Below, piece by piece: positions 35,500-47,261 of a stretch of 64,000 bases of DNA (the first letter of the stretch is position 1; each line of letters opens with the position of its first letter). Under the pieces are notes generated by a model. The model searched no databases. It was not told the DNA's origin and worked only from the letters and a program-made list of their open reading frames with translations. Origin of the DNA: Artocarpus heterophyllus (lineage: Eukaryota > Streptophyta > Magnoliopsida > Rosales > Moraceae); assembly GCA_025403435.1 (NCBI GenBank), contig CM046331.1:26755969-26819968 (forward strand), written 5' to 3'. A program made the translations under genes and the position numbers.

Positions 35500-35870
35500 G
35501 TTTTGAGCCCGTGGACTCACCAAATCCGTTATTTGGCAAGAAATAAAAAACAGTTTGAACACTTACGTTGGTTTTAAACAGGCCAAACTGTTACTTTTGA
35601 AAACTTAATTCTTTAAATTTGAAAAATTTTGAATCATTTTTTATAATAAAATTATTTTAATTTTTGTTTTTTTTCTAAACTATAATTTAAATTGATATTT
35701 TCAAACACATGTTTTTTAATATGATTTTATATTTTTTTGTTTGGACTTTTACTTTTTCAAATAGGAGTTGAGCTACTTTTAAACCATATAGGTTCAAAAC
35801 TACTACTTCAAAGCATAAAGTCAAAACCATGCCAATTTAAACCCGTGTATCAAACCAATCCTAAGATAAT
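35500..35870. repeat. GTTTAAA-type dispersed repeat, copy 2
   Basis: Shares the TTTAAACCCGTGTATCAAAC right boundary with the block ending near 9.97 kb and the same density of TTTAAAC / AAACC motifs. Confidence 0.35.
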
Positions 35871-35964
35871 ATGATAACGTTACCATTTACATAGGAGGTG
35901 GTATAAAAGTTCATGATGGAATGAGCTAAAACGCCTCGCTTAATCCACATTACCCCACAAAAAA

Positions 35965-36470
35965 AGGAATATTCATTTTTTATATCTTTTTTTTTTAGGT
36001 TAATTTAAAAAAATAATATTTTTGATTTTTTATCTCATCTAATATATACCTTTATATTAGATTTAATGCACAAGTTCAAACTTTATTCCAATTAATTTTC
36101 AATTTTAACCTAAAAATTTTGCAAAATACCTCAAATTAAAAAATAAAATAATTTTAAAAACTTTAAAAAAAACTTTATCTTAAGGTTTTGACTTCAAAAA
36201 TATTTATTGTCTTAAAAATATGTGTTTTGTGTGTTTTTGTTTTATTTTCTTCTTATTTTTTGAAAGTTTTAATTTTTTTCTCTTTTGGTTAAGAATAATT
36301 TGGTCATTTTAAAGATCAGAATCGACTATTGATTAATGTAATGTATAGATTTGTATATTAAATCTAATGTGAAGGTGAATATTCGATGAGGTTAAAAATA
36401 AGAGATATAATGATTTATAGATATTTATTTAATGAGATTAAAAATAAAAAATATAATGTTTTAAAAAAAT
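35965..36470. mobile_element. Long-TIR MITE, copy 1 of 3
   Basis: The left arm has TTTTTATCTCATCTAATATA and TATTAGATTTAATGCACAAG; the right arm has the complements (TTGTATATTAAATCTAATGT and ATTCGATGAGGTTAAAAATA). The middle has GGTTTTGACTTCAAAAATAT and TGTGTTTTGTGTGTTTTTG, shared with the copies at 42.7 and 62.2 kb. No ORF. Confidence 0.6.
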
Positions 36471-36494
36471 TAAAATACAAGAGAAAAAAAATAA

Positions 36495-36611
36495 GGGCTT
36501 GTTTGGTTAGATATTTGAATAACTGTTTGAATCATTTTACTACAGTATTTTTTTATAAAAATTTAAATCTTTACTTAAATACTTCACTCAAATACTCGAA
36601 TTAAACAATCC
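36495..36611. mobile_element. 117-bp MITE with TAA target duplication (PIF/Harbinger-like), copy 1
   Basis: Starts GGGCTTGTTTGGTTAGATAT and ends ACTCGAATTAAACAATCC, giving imperfect inverted ends. TAA flanks both sides (36492-36494 and 36612-36614). It shares TTTGAATCATTTTACTACAG with the copy at 49179-49298. A three-base TWA duplication is typical of PIF/Harbinger elements. Confidence 0.7.
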
Positions 36612-36809
36612 TAAATATCCAAAAAACCAAAAAAAAAAAAAAAGGGGGTGTAGACAGCTGGGTGTTGGAAAGCGGCAGAGCTTGAATTGATTGTTCATAT
36701 CCAATCCAATATCTTTTCCTGGAGACTTCTACACGCACTTATGCGCCTCTCCACCAAAGCACGTGTCTTTTTTTTTTGGCAAAGGAGTGCCAAGATTAGA
36801 AGAAGAAAG

Positions 36810-39217
36810 ATGGGAAGGATATTTGTAGTAGAGCTTGAAGGAAGGTCTTACAGATGCAAATTCTGCAAAACCCACCTTGCCCTCGCTCACGATCTTGTCT
36901 CTCGGGTACTTCTTTTTTTTTTTTTAAATTTTTTTATTTCTTTGTCAAATGAAGTATATTTTCTCCCTTTTTTAACGTTTCCAATGTCAGAATTTTGTTC
37001 CTGGCTTGCTCATAACATGTTTTTGCTTATCCTATATTAACAACTGCAGCTGTTAGTAGTATTTGTTCTTGAATAATTCTTTGCCACTTTATCTAGTTTT
37101 TTTTTTTTAATGTTTTTCTTTTTTTAGCTGTCACCCTTTTGGGAATAATGAATATAGATGGGATTATAACATAATAAAACGCTAGTTTCCGAGTGCAAGT
37201 ATTGATGACTGTAGTGCCTTCTGTCTGATCTTTCAAGTTTTATGATGTGTACTGCTTGGTTAGTGTGTCTTTTAGTTTTGTATAGGTTTTATAGGGTTGT
37301 TGTAGTTTTGTTGTGAACAGGGTATGTGTTGGGGAAAGTCAGCAGTCTAATCATATCTTTGTAATCAAATATTTTAGTTCAATGGAATTGTCCTGGTGAA
37401 TTCCAGTTTATCTTCCTTGTGGATTCTGGGATAACTTTATGTGGACATGCTCCCCAAAACTCTTTCCTTTTAGCTGCATGATTGTGCTAGTATTCTCACG
37501 GTTGTTTAGAAACGTTGGCGTAGTGATTAGAGGCTTAGAGTAGAAGCTCATCATCTTTTGTGCAACCAACGGTCATTTGTTGGGGTGGTAGGGCTACTTG
37601 TTCTCCTTGACAAGGTTTTCGGTTTGAGTCAATCTCAAGATGGTGGGCAGGGTACATAGGCAATCCACCGTGAGGATCCATATGCCATGTGGGCATGCGC
37701 TGCCTCCCCGGTGTTATCTGGATATGCCACCCTTTATCCCTTTAACCGTTTTTATTCAGCACAAAACCCAAAAAAATAATAATAATAATGCTTCAGAGGT
37801 ACCATCCACTTCTTGTTTGGGTGTACAACTGCAGCCAATTGCATAATTAGTTTTGTTTTTAATATTAACTGGTGTTTGTTGCTTTGCCTGCAGAAATCGT
37901 TTCGATAGCGTTTAGCTTGTCAAAATTCTATGCACATACAACTCGTTCTTTCAAATTCCATTCTGTATTTTCTGCCTTATGCATAGCCCACTGTCAAGCT
38001 GTGGCTCTTGAGAAAGAAGCTCAAACAATATTAATCTTGTAGTAGAACAAGTTTAAGAAAGAAGGCTAGCAAGGGAATCTATGGAAACACTCATTTCAAA
38101 GACAATCTTAGAAAAGTAGCTTTGTGGACTTGCAGAAATATCACACATATTGTATAAAGAAATGTAGATCTGGCTGAAATTAAGGTCAAAGGTTTTGGTT
38201 ACAAGTGATCGTGTGAGCAAGAGATTTTTTGGTTGACTAGAAGTCAAGATGTAGTAATATAGTCATAATTTAGCTTTTGAATATGCTATTAAGTCGTTGT
38301 TTCCTTATATTCATGTCTCCTCCCTTGTCTCAACAGCTTGCCTTTTGTACTTTCTAGCGTTTTGGGCTGTACTTACTTTAAGTTAAAGAGTTTCGAGTCG
38401 TCATTATTCCTTGTCCAACTAAAATTGGATGCAGTGTCTTTCTCTTTTCTTGACTGTGAATACATGATCTAATTCTCTAATCATGTCTTTTACCTCTTAG
38501 ACATACTGTACTTCTGTACGGTTTAAACTTTTTCCTTGCGATTTGATCAGGGTTTTCACGGCCGCCAGGGAAAGGCATACCTTTTCAATAATGTGTGAGT
38601 TATTTATCTATTATGAATGTCTTGTTTCTGAAGTATGACATTTTTCCCCTGAAAGTTTCTTATATAAGATTTTAAATAACATATTTGCTTGCTTTACATA
38701 TATATCTTCCAGCTATCTTTTTACCATTAATCGCACACTAAATATTTGTCCATGAATATTAATTTTAAATTTCAAATAAAACATGAATTCTTTGTTTTAT
38801 GACTCAAAAAGAACTGATGCCCCATACTTTGATTGATTAATGTAGTGGAAACAATCTATTTCATTTTCTTACATAGTAAGTATAACTCTTAACTTCAAGT
38901 TAAGAGGAATTTTCACAGAGGAAAAACAAATTTGTAGATGAATATGCTATTGCCAAAAGTACAAATCGATTTTGATACTCTTGTGTTGGTTTCAATCCAT
39001 GAATTTTTTTTCCAAAGAAATTATTGTTATGATTCTATGTTGCCTTGTGAGTCACTTTATGGGAAAATCTTTCAAGTGGAACTTAAGTGTCTGGGTTTGA
39101 GGTCCAGAGTGAACATCAGTTTGGGAGCATTTGAGGAGAGGATGATGCTATCAGGACTGCATACTGTTGCTGAAACATTTTGCTGCTTCTGTGGACAAAT
39201 TGTTGGCTGGAAATATG

Positions 39218-39262
<45 letters not shown>

Positions 39263-39932
39263 TGATTTTATTAATTTGTAAATTGATGTGATAGAACAGG
39301 GCAAGTTGTTGGAAAACAAACAGAGTAAGAAAAAGGATCACTGATTTCTGTTTTAGTGATTGTCTACATGTTAGTAAAAAGGTTTAAATTGTAGTTCAAA
39401 CTCAAAACCGCACTGGTGCATAGTAACTTAAGAAATAATAATCCCAATAGATGAAGTGCTAAAAAGTCCTTGTTCCTATAATACTTAGCTAAACTTTAGT
39501 ATTAAGGCTACAAAAGTCATTACCATGAGGTAACTTAGGATCTGCTCTTCGTTTTCTCATTCCGTGCATTGTGTGGACCCACCAAATTGGTATTTTGCTC
39601 ATTTTGTTGGTAAACATGCCCCAAGTGTTTGTCTCCAAATTCATTTCTTGTCGCCGTATTTGTGAACTTCATAACCCAACTTACTTTCATTACTTGTTTT
39701 CCCAGGAGGTTGCACATGAGAACAGTCAAAAATATAAAGAAGGCAAGTTTGTACTTGAAAGGTAACCTTCTCTCCACGAAAAGGCATGAGTTTTCAAAAT
39801 CATATGAAGTCCATAATGTTGCTTGTATTTTGCATTGCCCAATTCAGGGTGAGGATTGTTGAGGAAACTGATTTTTCCACGGAATTCTACATCGATACCC
39901 ACCCTACCATGATTGACGCTGAAGATTCTTAG
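36810..39932 (+). CDS. Yippee-type zinc-binding protein
   Basis: Five exons: 36810-36905, 38551-38594, 39108-39216, 39706-39761 and 39848-39932; 390 nt, 129 aa. The product begins [20 protein letters not shown] and carries the family signature CX2C-X52-CX2C exactly: C16, C19, C72, C75. Other conserved pieces are [38 protein letters not shown] and [12 protein letters not shown]. Yippee proteins are small proteins with a beta-tent fold like the cereblon ligand-binding domain; their plant roles are mostly unknown. The last exon adds an acidic tail ([20 protein letters not shown]) after the core. Exon 2 is only 44 nt. Intron 3 starts with GTACCC and runs straight into (CT)19. The start is the first ATG after a purine-rich leader. 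Confidence 0.93.
37555..37795 (+). mobile_element. tRNA-related SINE candidate in Yippee intron 1
   Basis: GGGTGGTAGGGCT resembles a Pol III A box and CGGTTTGAGTCAATC a degenerate B box. The body is GC-richer than the intron around it and ends with AAAAAAATAATAATAATAAT, a simple-repeat tail as in many plant SINEs. Sense orientation within the gene. Target duplications were not resolved. Confidence 0.4.
39223..39260 (+). repeat. (CT)19 microsatellite six bases after a Yippee donor
   Basis: The exon 3 donor AAATAT|GTACCC is followed directly by CT repeats up to 39260. Confidence 0.95.
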
Positions 39933-40399
39933 GATCATCGTGAATTTCGACGCTTTTAGTAGACCTTGAGACGGTAAAGAAGACAATTTAACTCTTTTTT
40001 TTTTTTATAATCTTTTGCAGCAATATATGAATAAGTAGTTGTCAATTGTTGCATTCCTTTGTACTCCTTGATCAAATAATGTCACCAGGTTATGAGTTTG
40101 ATCTGCGCGGAACCCGGCTCGCTGGTTAAAATGTTCTATGCTTCACGAGGTGGCAATTTTGGAGAAAATTGTGCTTCTGATCATCCTGGATGGTCTCAAA
40201 TGGTCTGTGAACTCGAGAGGAAAAAAAAAGAATAATGCAAACTGTTGAAGATGGCATCTTTTGTAAGTGGTTAAATTGTAAAGAACTCCTGTCTGTGTAC
40301 ATAAGCGACAATATAAAAAATTTAAAGCCTTGATGTTGGCGAACTCCTGTAGATGGTAAACGTTATTGCCCGTCTTGATGCTGCTGGAAATTAGTTAAT

Positions 40400-40560
40400 G
40401 CCTGTACGACGTGTTTGAGAAGTGCGTTGGAACTAAAAATACTGTAGCATATAAAAGTCTTACATGTAGCATATTTTTATTTTACACTATAGAACGTAAG
40501 AGTTTTATACTGTTTGAGTTGGATCTGAGTTTGTCAAACATCCGTAACAATTGAAAAGGT
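40400..40560. repeat. Dispersed TACTGTAGCATATAAAAGTC repeat
   Basis: Another member of the CATGTGAGAGCTTTATACTG family: ACTGTAGCATATAAAAGTCT, then AACGTAAGAGTTTTATACTG. Flanks read like GTGTTTGAGAAGTGC and TTTGTCAAACATCC, a likely inverted end pair. Confidence 0.5.
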
Positions 40561-40943
40561 AATTTGGCATCCCAAACATTGAATTCAACAAATGCTATAT
40601 GACTGATATTTGAAAAACTCGGTCATATTTCAAGACACCGTTCTAGAATAAAAGAGTGTGTGTAATGTTCATTTTTTCACGGTCCACTAAATATTAAATG
40701 CAGAAGATGTTGTTAATGATATATCTTCTTTCTGTCTTTAATTTTTTTTTTTTTGGCAAAAGCAAAGAGACAGTAAAAAAAGGATACGATAGTAAAAGTT
40801 TTTGTTTGAAAGGAAAAAAACAAAAAAAAAGAATTAAACCCATTCACATGAGGATTAATGTTAGACTCCTCTTGAATTACAGACGTTACGTTAATTTGGT
40901 CCCTGAAAAGAGACCTTCTCAGCAACATAAACTGATTTTAGAG

Positions 40944-41095
40944 TTGTTTGGTATTATTTTTAAAATAAATGAAAATATTTTTGTTTTAAAAAATAAATTT
41001 TTTTTAATAATTGTTTTAAAATTGTTTTTAAAATTTTTACTTTAAAAAATATGTAAATATATTTTTAAAAATTTTAAAAACAAAAACAAATGGGG
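40944..41095. mobile_element. MITE family B (TTTGGTATTGTTTT type), copy 1
   Basis: GTTGTTTGGTATTATTTTTA at the left and TTAAAAACAAAAACAAATGG at the right. The body shares TTTTAAAATTGTTTTTAAAA and AAAATATATTTTTAAAAATT-type segments with copies at 49.7 and 53.0 kb. Confidence 0.5.
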
Positions 41096-41099
41096 TGAA

Positions 41100-42725
41100 A
41101 ACCCTTTCATTCAGATCTTTCTATAATACTTATGGAAGGTTCACTGTAATTCGTAAATGCCTTCCAAGCTACTCATAATAATAGTAGAAGGCCGACGAGT
41201 ATTACCGGAAGACTGATATGGCATTACCAGAAAACTGACACGGCGATAGCGAATATTGACCTAGCACACCTAGCACAAACTGTAACAATTTTTTTCCCTT
41301 AGATCTTTGTTAAGATATTATTTAAATATTTTTTTCTTTTTACAATTTTAACTGTTGTTTTAAAGGAAAATTTGAACCTACTTAAGGAAATTTTGGGTTT
41401 ATTTGAGAAATACGTTGAAACTTAAATACTATAGCATACGAGAGCTTTATTCAGTAGCAAACTTTTGCTTGTCATTATAGCATATAAGAACTTTTACACT
41501 GCAGATGTTGGAAATTATTTTTTTCTAACGTATTTCTCAAATGAACTTTTTATTAATTGGCCCTATTGCAACCTATTTTCAGCATGTTATTTTAGTAATT
41601 TTGTTAGTTCCAGTGGGAAATTTGAAAGGAACGAGTATTTTGAAAGAACAGGTAAGCCGTCCAACAAGCACCACTAAAAAAATCAGGGGTAAGTGGCTCA
41701 GGGTTTATGTTACATTAGTATCACGACAGTCTTCAATAGTAATTACATTAGGATCATGGATAAATATGGATAAAAGAGACGTTTTTATATAATTATCAAT
41801 GCATTTTGCTCATGCATTCATCCAATTTGAATGGTCCAAAATGACTAAAATCTGAATTCACCTTGTACAATGTGCCACAATCGAAAAAGGTTGGGAGGGC
41901 ACAGTGGCCTAATGTTAGACCTCCAAGGGCTAACTTTCGGTGAAAAATTAGGCCTTTGTGAGACCTAACGACATATCACAATCAATTAAAAAAAACAATT
42001 TTTAATGCCTTTTTATTTCTTTTTTTGTTTTTAATTTCTCTTAATTTGTGGGGTCTATTTTTTTTTTTCTCAAAATACAAATGAAATTCAAATTTTATTT
42101 CTTGATGGATTTAGCAAAGATGCCGATTCAAATTCCAATTTTAGCTTCAATTTTTGGATTTTATAGTTCAAACCAAAAAGATTCAAATCGTCATAATTTG
42201 AGCTTACGAGATCTATAATAAGGGTATTTTTGGTATTTAAGACATTGTTTTTTTTAATCTAAGTATACGCTTGTTTCTCAAGTTTAAACCATATATAAAT
42301 TTTTGCGACAAGTCAAACGGACTAGCAATAAATCGGGGACAATTTGAAATTCAAAAATTATGCAAATACAAATTCTTTTAGGTTAGTTTCAAATTTATCC
42401 TTTGAAGAAAAATATAATTGTCTCGTTTTGCTCCTACGATTTAAAATAGCATAAACCACCTCCCAGCTTATCATAAGTTGTAGTCTTGGTACTTTAATTA
42501 CATGTTGGTCATGTGACTTGGTGAAAACAATATGATAGGATGATGATACAAAGGTTTTGAGTGAAGGAATTGGTGTCAATTAGGGTTAGAGTGAGAGAGC
42601 ATTTCTAAGTTTATTTATTATTATTTTTTTTACTTTTTTTTGAAAATTTTAAAGTTTATGTTGTTGAACTTTATTATATTTTTTAGTCAAGCAAACACAT
42701 GACCACATGTGAAAAAAAATTTAAA
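41100..42725. other. Gene-free region
   Basis: AT-rich. 41400-41510 holds one more piece of the GAGAGCTTTATTCAGTAGCA repeat family. An imperfect hairpin with GGCCTAATGTTAGACC / TTAGGCCTTTGTGAGACCTA lies near 41910-41970. No gene recognised. Confidence 0.4.
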
Positions 42726-42732
42726 AGGGGAT

Positions 42733-43197
42733 GTTTATGTTTTTTTTATAGTATATGTTTTAGGTTAATTCAAAAATTATGCTTTCAGTTTTTTATTTCA
42801 TAGAATATATACTTTTAGATTAGATTTAACACACAAATCTAACTTTTATTTTTAAAACAACCAAATTATCCTTGAGTAAAAGAGAAAAAAATCAAAACTT
42901 TCAAAAAGAAGAAGAAAACAAAAACAAAAACACACACAATAGACTGTTTTTGAGGGTATTCTATATATTTTTGAAGTCAAAATCTTAGGATAAAGTTTTT
43001 TTTACATTTTTAAAGTGCACTTATTTTTTCAACCTGAGGGCATTTTGGACAAATTTTTTGTCAAAATTAAAAATTAATCAAGGAGAGGTTCAAATTTGTA
43101 TATTAAAACCAATTTTAAGGTATAAATTTAATAAGATAAAAAATCAAAGGTATACTATTTAAATAACCCTAAAATACTGGATATAAAGAAATAAACA
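42733..43197. mobile_element. Long-TIR MITE, copy 2 of 3
   Basis: The left arm contains ATGTTTTAGGTTAATT and TTTTAGATTAGATTTAACAC; the right arm carries their complements (GTATATTAAAACCAATTTTA, ATAAAAAATCAAAGGTATAC). The middle contains TTTTTGAAGTCAAAATCTTA, so this copy is inverted relative to the one at 36 kb. Confidence 0.55.
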
Positions 43198-43469
43198 ACT
43201 TAATTAAAAAAGTTAGCTTTCATAAACAAAACCGCCAAAATTATAATTTCTATTAATATGGAAACAGTTTTGTATCAGTTTAAAATGCAAGGTTTAACGA
43301 GACAATTTTTATTTTTCATGCGTTAAATTTGTCTAATCCCATTCTCTTATAAAATTGCTCACTATATATTAGGCAGTTTTCTATGAGACTCGAAAAATAT
43401 ACTCTTGCGATAAGTATTTATCTTTTAGCTATTAAATATCAAAAAGTTGCTATAATTAGTGATTTTATT

Positions 43470-43640
43470 GTGGTGTTTGAAAATGTGGTAAAAACCGTTT
43501 TAGAACTATTTTTACTGTAGCATGTGAGAGCTTTACATTATAACAATTTTTTTTATTATTACTGTAGTATATGAGAATTTTACATTGTTTATAATTGAGT
43601 TTGTAATGAAAATCATGATTTCCACCACTTAAACAAACAA
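43470..43640. repeat. Dispersed ACTGTAGCATGTGAGAGC repeat
   Basis: Best-preserved copy: TTTTTACTGTAGCATGTGAG then AGCTTTACATT, and TATATGAGAATTTTACATTG. The ends GTGGTGTTTGAAAATG and ATTTCCACCACTTAAACAAA could form a terminal inverted repeat. Confidence 0.55.
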
Positions 43641-44059
43641 TCGATATATGTTGTTTGACAATAAATAATTTTAAGTATTATTATAATTATAAATAATATA
43701 AAACTCTTATATATTATAATAAAAAATTACTATAACCTAAAATTTTTATATATTATAATAAAAATACTAGAGAAATAGTTTCACCGCTGTACCAGCCTAT
43801 TAAAATATATACCTAAGTCGGGAGATCACTGTCCCTTGGCAAATAGAAAAAGAAGCCCGTATAGCTGGCTTTCTTTTCCGCTTTCGCTCCCATTCCCAAT
43901 TTCATCCCCAATCGTTCACCCATTAATTCAATTCTCTTCGCCTTTTTCCTTTTCCTTTCTTTTTCTTTGCTTTCGTCTCTTTATTATTAGTATATTTATC
44001 TTTTCTGGGTCTGCTTTGTGTCATCTCTTTGCTCAGTTATTTGCAGGTCAAAAAACCAG

Positions 44060-46357
44060 ATGGGAAAATCTTCTTCTTCTCGGAAGAAAAAACGCCCCAA
44101 GGCTTCCTCTCAGGTTCTCCTTTTCCGCTAATTCTCGTGATTTTACCTTTTTTTTTATTATATTTTACAAATTTATGCACGATTTCTTAATTGGATTGCT
44201 TGATAAGAACAATTTTCCGGTTACAAGTTCACGCATATGTATACACAATATGAACATTTCTGAGATAAATTTTTAGTCTTTACATTCATAAGATGTTGAA
44301 TTTATGGAGAGACTTTTAATTTTTTCCTCACTATAGCAGCTTTTATTATTTTTCTTGAGTGTAGTTTTTAAAAATTTAATTTTAGAAGTTGATTGGGCAG
44401 TCTTAATATTTCTCTTTCAAATTCTATTTTTTTGATGTGTGATTGTTGATTATCTAAAGTATATGGAAATTCAGGCAAGAAAGAAAAGGAGGAGTAAGGT
44501 TAGGAGTAGAAAACACAAATCCAAAAAGCTTCGCCGTCATTTTTCAGATGACGAGGATTCGAGAAGTTCAACATCAGGTTCATCTTCTTATTCTTCTGGT
44601 TCTGAGGATGATAAATATAGAGGTAAGAGTTCTCGAATTCGCGCTCGAAAGGATGTTAAGAGTAGTAACAAGAAGGGGAGTAGGAAACGCTCTTATAGCA
44701 GTGAAAGTATCGAGGATTCTCCCCGTGCACATAAGAAAAAAGGGCCGAAGAGAAAACACGATTATGAGAATAAGAACAAGACCTATTTTAAGAAGAGGCG
44801 TAGGAGAGATTATAGCACTAGCTCTATAAGTAGCGGGTCTTGGAGCTGCTCAACTTGTCGGAGTGACAGTGGTAGCAGTCGTGAAGTTGAATCTGAGAAG
44901 CGTTGGAGCAAGCACGAGAAAGAAGAGAGAGATGGAAGAATTTCGGGCGAGGTTGAAAGTCCGTCAAAGAGGAGTAGATATAGATATAGGTCAAGGAGTC
45001 CTTCGCACAGTCGATTTAGTGAAAGTAGTACTTATCAAAATGAGGAGAATGTCTGGGTTGAGAACAATTCAAGACGGTTAAGATCGATTGTTATTGTTGC
45101 CGAAAGGGATAAGGAAGACCGAGAGCTGATTAAGGATGAAGATAAAGAAGAAATTACACACGATCATGGTGATTTACCTCCTTGTAGAAGCAACGATAGC
45201 AATGATGTGGAGAACAAGTGGGAAGAAGGGGACTATTCTTCGCACAATGAGGTAGAGAAAATGAGGTTAGAGAGTGAGCAAGGCAATGAGACTGCCGTCT
45301 CGGATTTGAGAAGCAACAAACATGCACAAAGCGGCCATATTTCTGACACTGATGATGGGAGTCAATTTGATGGAATGGCGAATATTCTGAACAGTGATGA
45401 CTTAGAGTATGTTTTAAGGGAAAGGGCTTTGGAAAATTTGAGAAGGTTTCGGGGAGGGCTGCAAACAGGGGGAAGAACTACTGCTAATAATGATGAGAGT
45501 GGGGGAGATGTGAAGCAGTCATCTATCCTAAATGCCGAATCAGTTCAAACTAGGTCCAATACAGAGGATGGTGTTAGAGTGGTTGGTGCTACTTTTTCGA
45601 AAGGGGATGGTGCGGAAGCGGTCGTTTCAACTGAAACCACATCAGGAAAAGGGGTCAGGGTGCCTTTAACGGGGAAAGATACCAATTCTTCTTCCAAGAT
45701 TGACGAAAACGCAACAGACGAGAAAACTTGTGACAATGATTCTGTGTCTGTAAAGCAGAATGTTGCTCCTTTGACACGTCAGATGACTATCACTGGCAAC
45801 TCCAAAGAAAAGATCAGTACTGGGATTTCCATGGAGCAACCAAAGTTGGCTGCACCGGCATTGACGTATCAATTTTCAAAATCTTATTCCACTCCAAAGC
45901 AAGCATTGGAACCAGAAAGTGAGGAACCTCGGGCAAACGTGTTGCTTCCTAAGAGTAGTCTAGATGAGACCTTAGCTGTAACTGCCCTGCCCGCGACCCC
46001 AAATAGTAATAATAGCAATATTAATAAAAATAATGGTACAGATGTCAATAATGCATGTAGCTCCGCTGCTTCTGAGATTTCTTTGCTTAAATCCACACCA
46101 GTAGAGACTAGTGCTGATAAGCCGCTAGATGAAGCTCATGAAGGGTCTCAGTTCGAGCAGAAAACTATGTCTGTTATGCGTGGCGGTGAAATGGTTAATG
46201 TGGGTGTTCTGCTCTACTATTGACTTTAGTGATTTTTTTACAACTTTCTTTGATTTGGTCGTCTTATTTTTTCTCAATCCTTTTTTCCCAGGTGAGCTAC
46301 AAAGTCTACATTCCGAAAAAGGCTCCTGCTCTAGCAAGGAGGCAACTTAAGCGGTGA
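44060..46357 (+). CDS. Arg/Ser-rich nuclear protein of unknown function (At5g53930-like)
   Basis: Three exons: 44060-44113, 44475-46199 and 46292-46357; 1845 nt, 614 aa. Exon 1 encodes MGKSSSSRKKKRPKASSQ. Residues about 19-200 are dominated by basic and RS-type runs (KKRRSKVRSRKHKSKKLRR, SRYRYRSRSPSHSR) with several possible nuclear localisation signals. The middle is acidic and disordered, apart from one ordered-looking helix, DDLEYVLRERALENLRRFRG. The last exon adds a compact basic tail (VYIPKKAPALARRQLKR). RS-rich composition points to the spliceosome or chromatin, but there is no RRM, helicase or zinc finger, so function is not assigned. I link it to the Arabidopsis ATRX-like locus At5g53930 mainly because of gene order. 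Confidence 0.85.
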
Positions 46358-46885
46358 CATTCTATCAGCGAATCTGTTGAATTGGGTGCCACCGGGTTAA
46401 AGCTCTTGCGGCTGCGGACGGCTGTGAATTCTTTGTTGTGCTATGTTAAAAATGATAATAACAATAACAATTACAAGACTAATGTTTTAAGCTTTTGGCT
46501 AAACAAAGCGAGGAAGGAAATTTATGAGACTAATAGTGGATTCAAACTTGTTCATGTGGTATCGTTTTTTTTTTTTAAAGTTATTTTGCTTGTGGATAGC
46601 AGTCATGTCATGGCTTAGTATATTTTATTTTTGATGGCTTATAAAGCCTGATCATGGGGTAGTTTGTCTTGGTCATTTAGATATTATACTAGTCCGTTTT
46701 AGATATTATACATTCTGATTAGTGTCTTTGGTGTCCTTGATGATAATGATTATTCAGCGAAACAGACTGTTGCCTATTATTTGTTTATATCACCATTGCC
46801 GCTTTTCGAAAGTGTATTGGAGTTTAAATAACAAATGCTACCAAGTATAAGTTTTTGTTATTAAACAGCTATTTGGCGTCAAGGA
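46358..46885. other. 3' flank of the RS-protein gene
   Basis: T-rich presumed 3'UTR and spacer. No other gene seen. Confidence 0.4.
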
Positions 46886-47224
46886 TAGTGATGTCATTAC
46901 GGGCCGGGGCCGAAGCTGGAGCCGGAGCCGCGAATGGCACACTACAAAGAGAAGCAAAATTTTTTTTTTTAAGTTGGCAACGCTTAAATTATTAACTTTT
47001 GAACTTATTAATTTCTGAAAAACAAAAAATTGAACTTGTTAATAATGAATTAAATAACAACATTGCAAAACATTTGAATTGCCACTCTCGAGAAAAAAAA
47101 ATAAAAAAAACATATATATGTTTATTTATTTATTTATTTGAATTACGTCTCGATGCTCCGGGGTTGCAAGGCTTCCCAAGGGCCATAATATGGGGTCCCT
47201 CCCTCCCTCTCTCATGCATATGAC

Positions 47225-47228
<4 letters not shown>

Positions 47229-47258
<30 letters not shown>
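47229..47258. repeat. (CT)15 microsatellite
   Basis: Perfect CT run in the upstream non-coding part of the hAT element. Confidence 0.95.
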
Positions 47259-47261
<3 letters not shown>

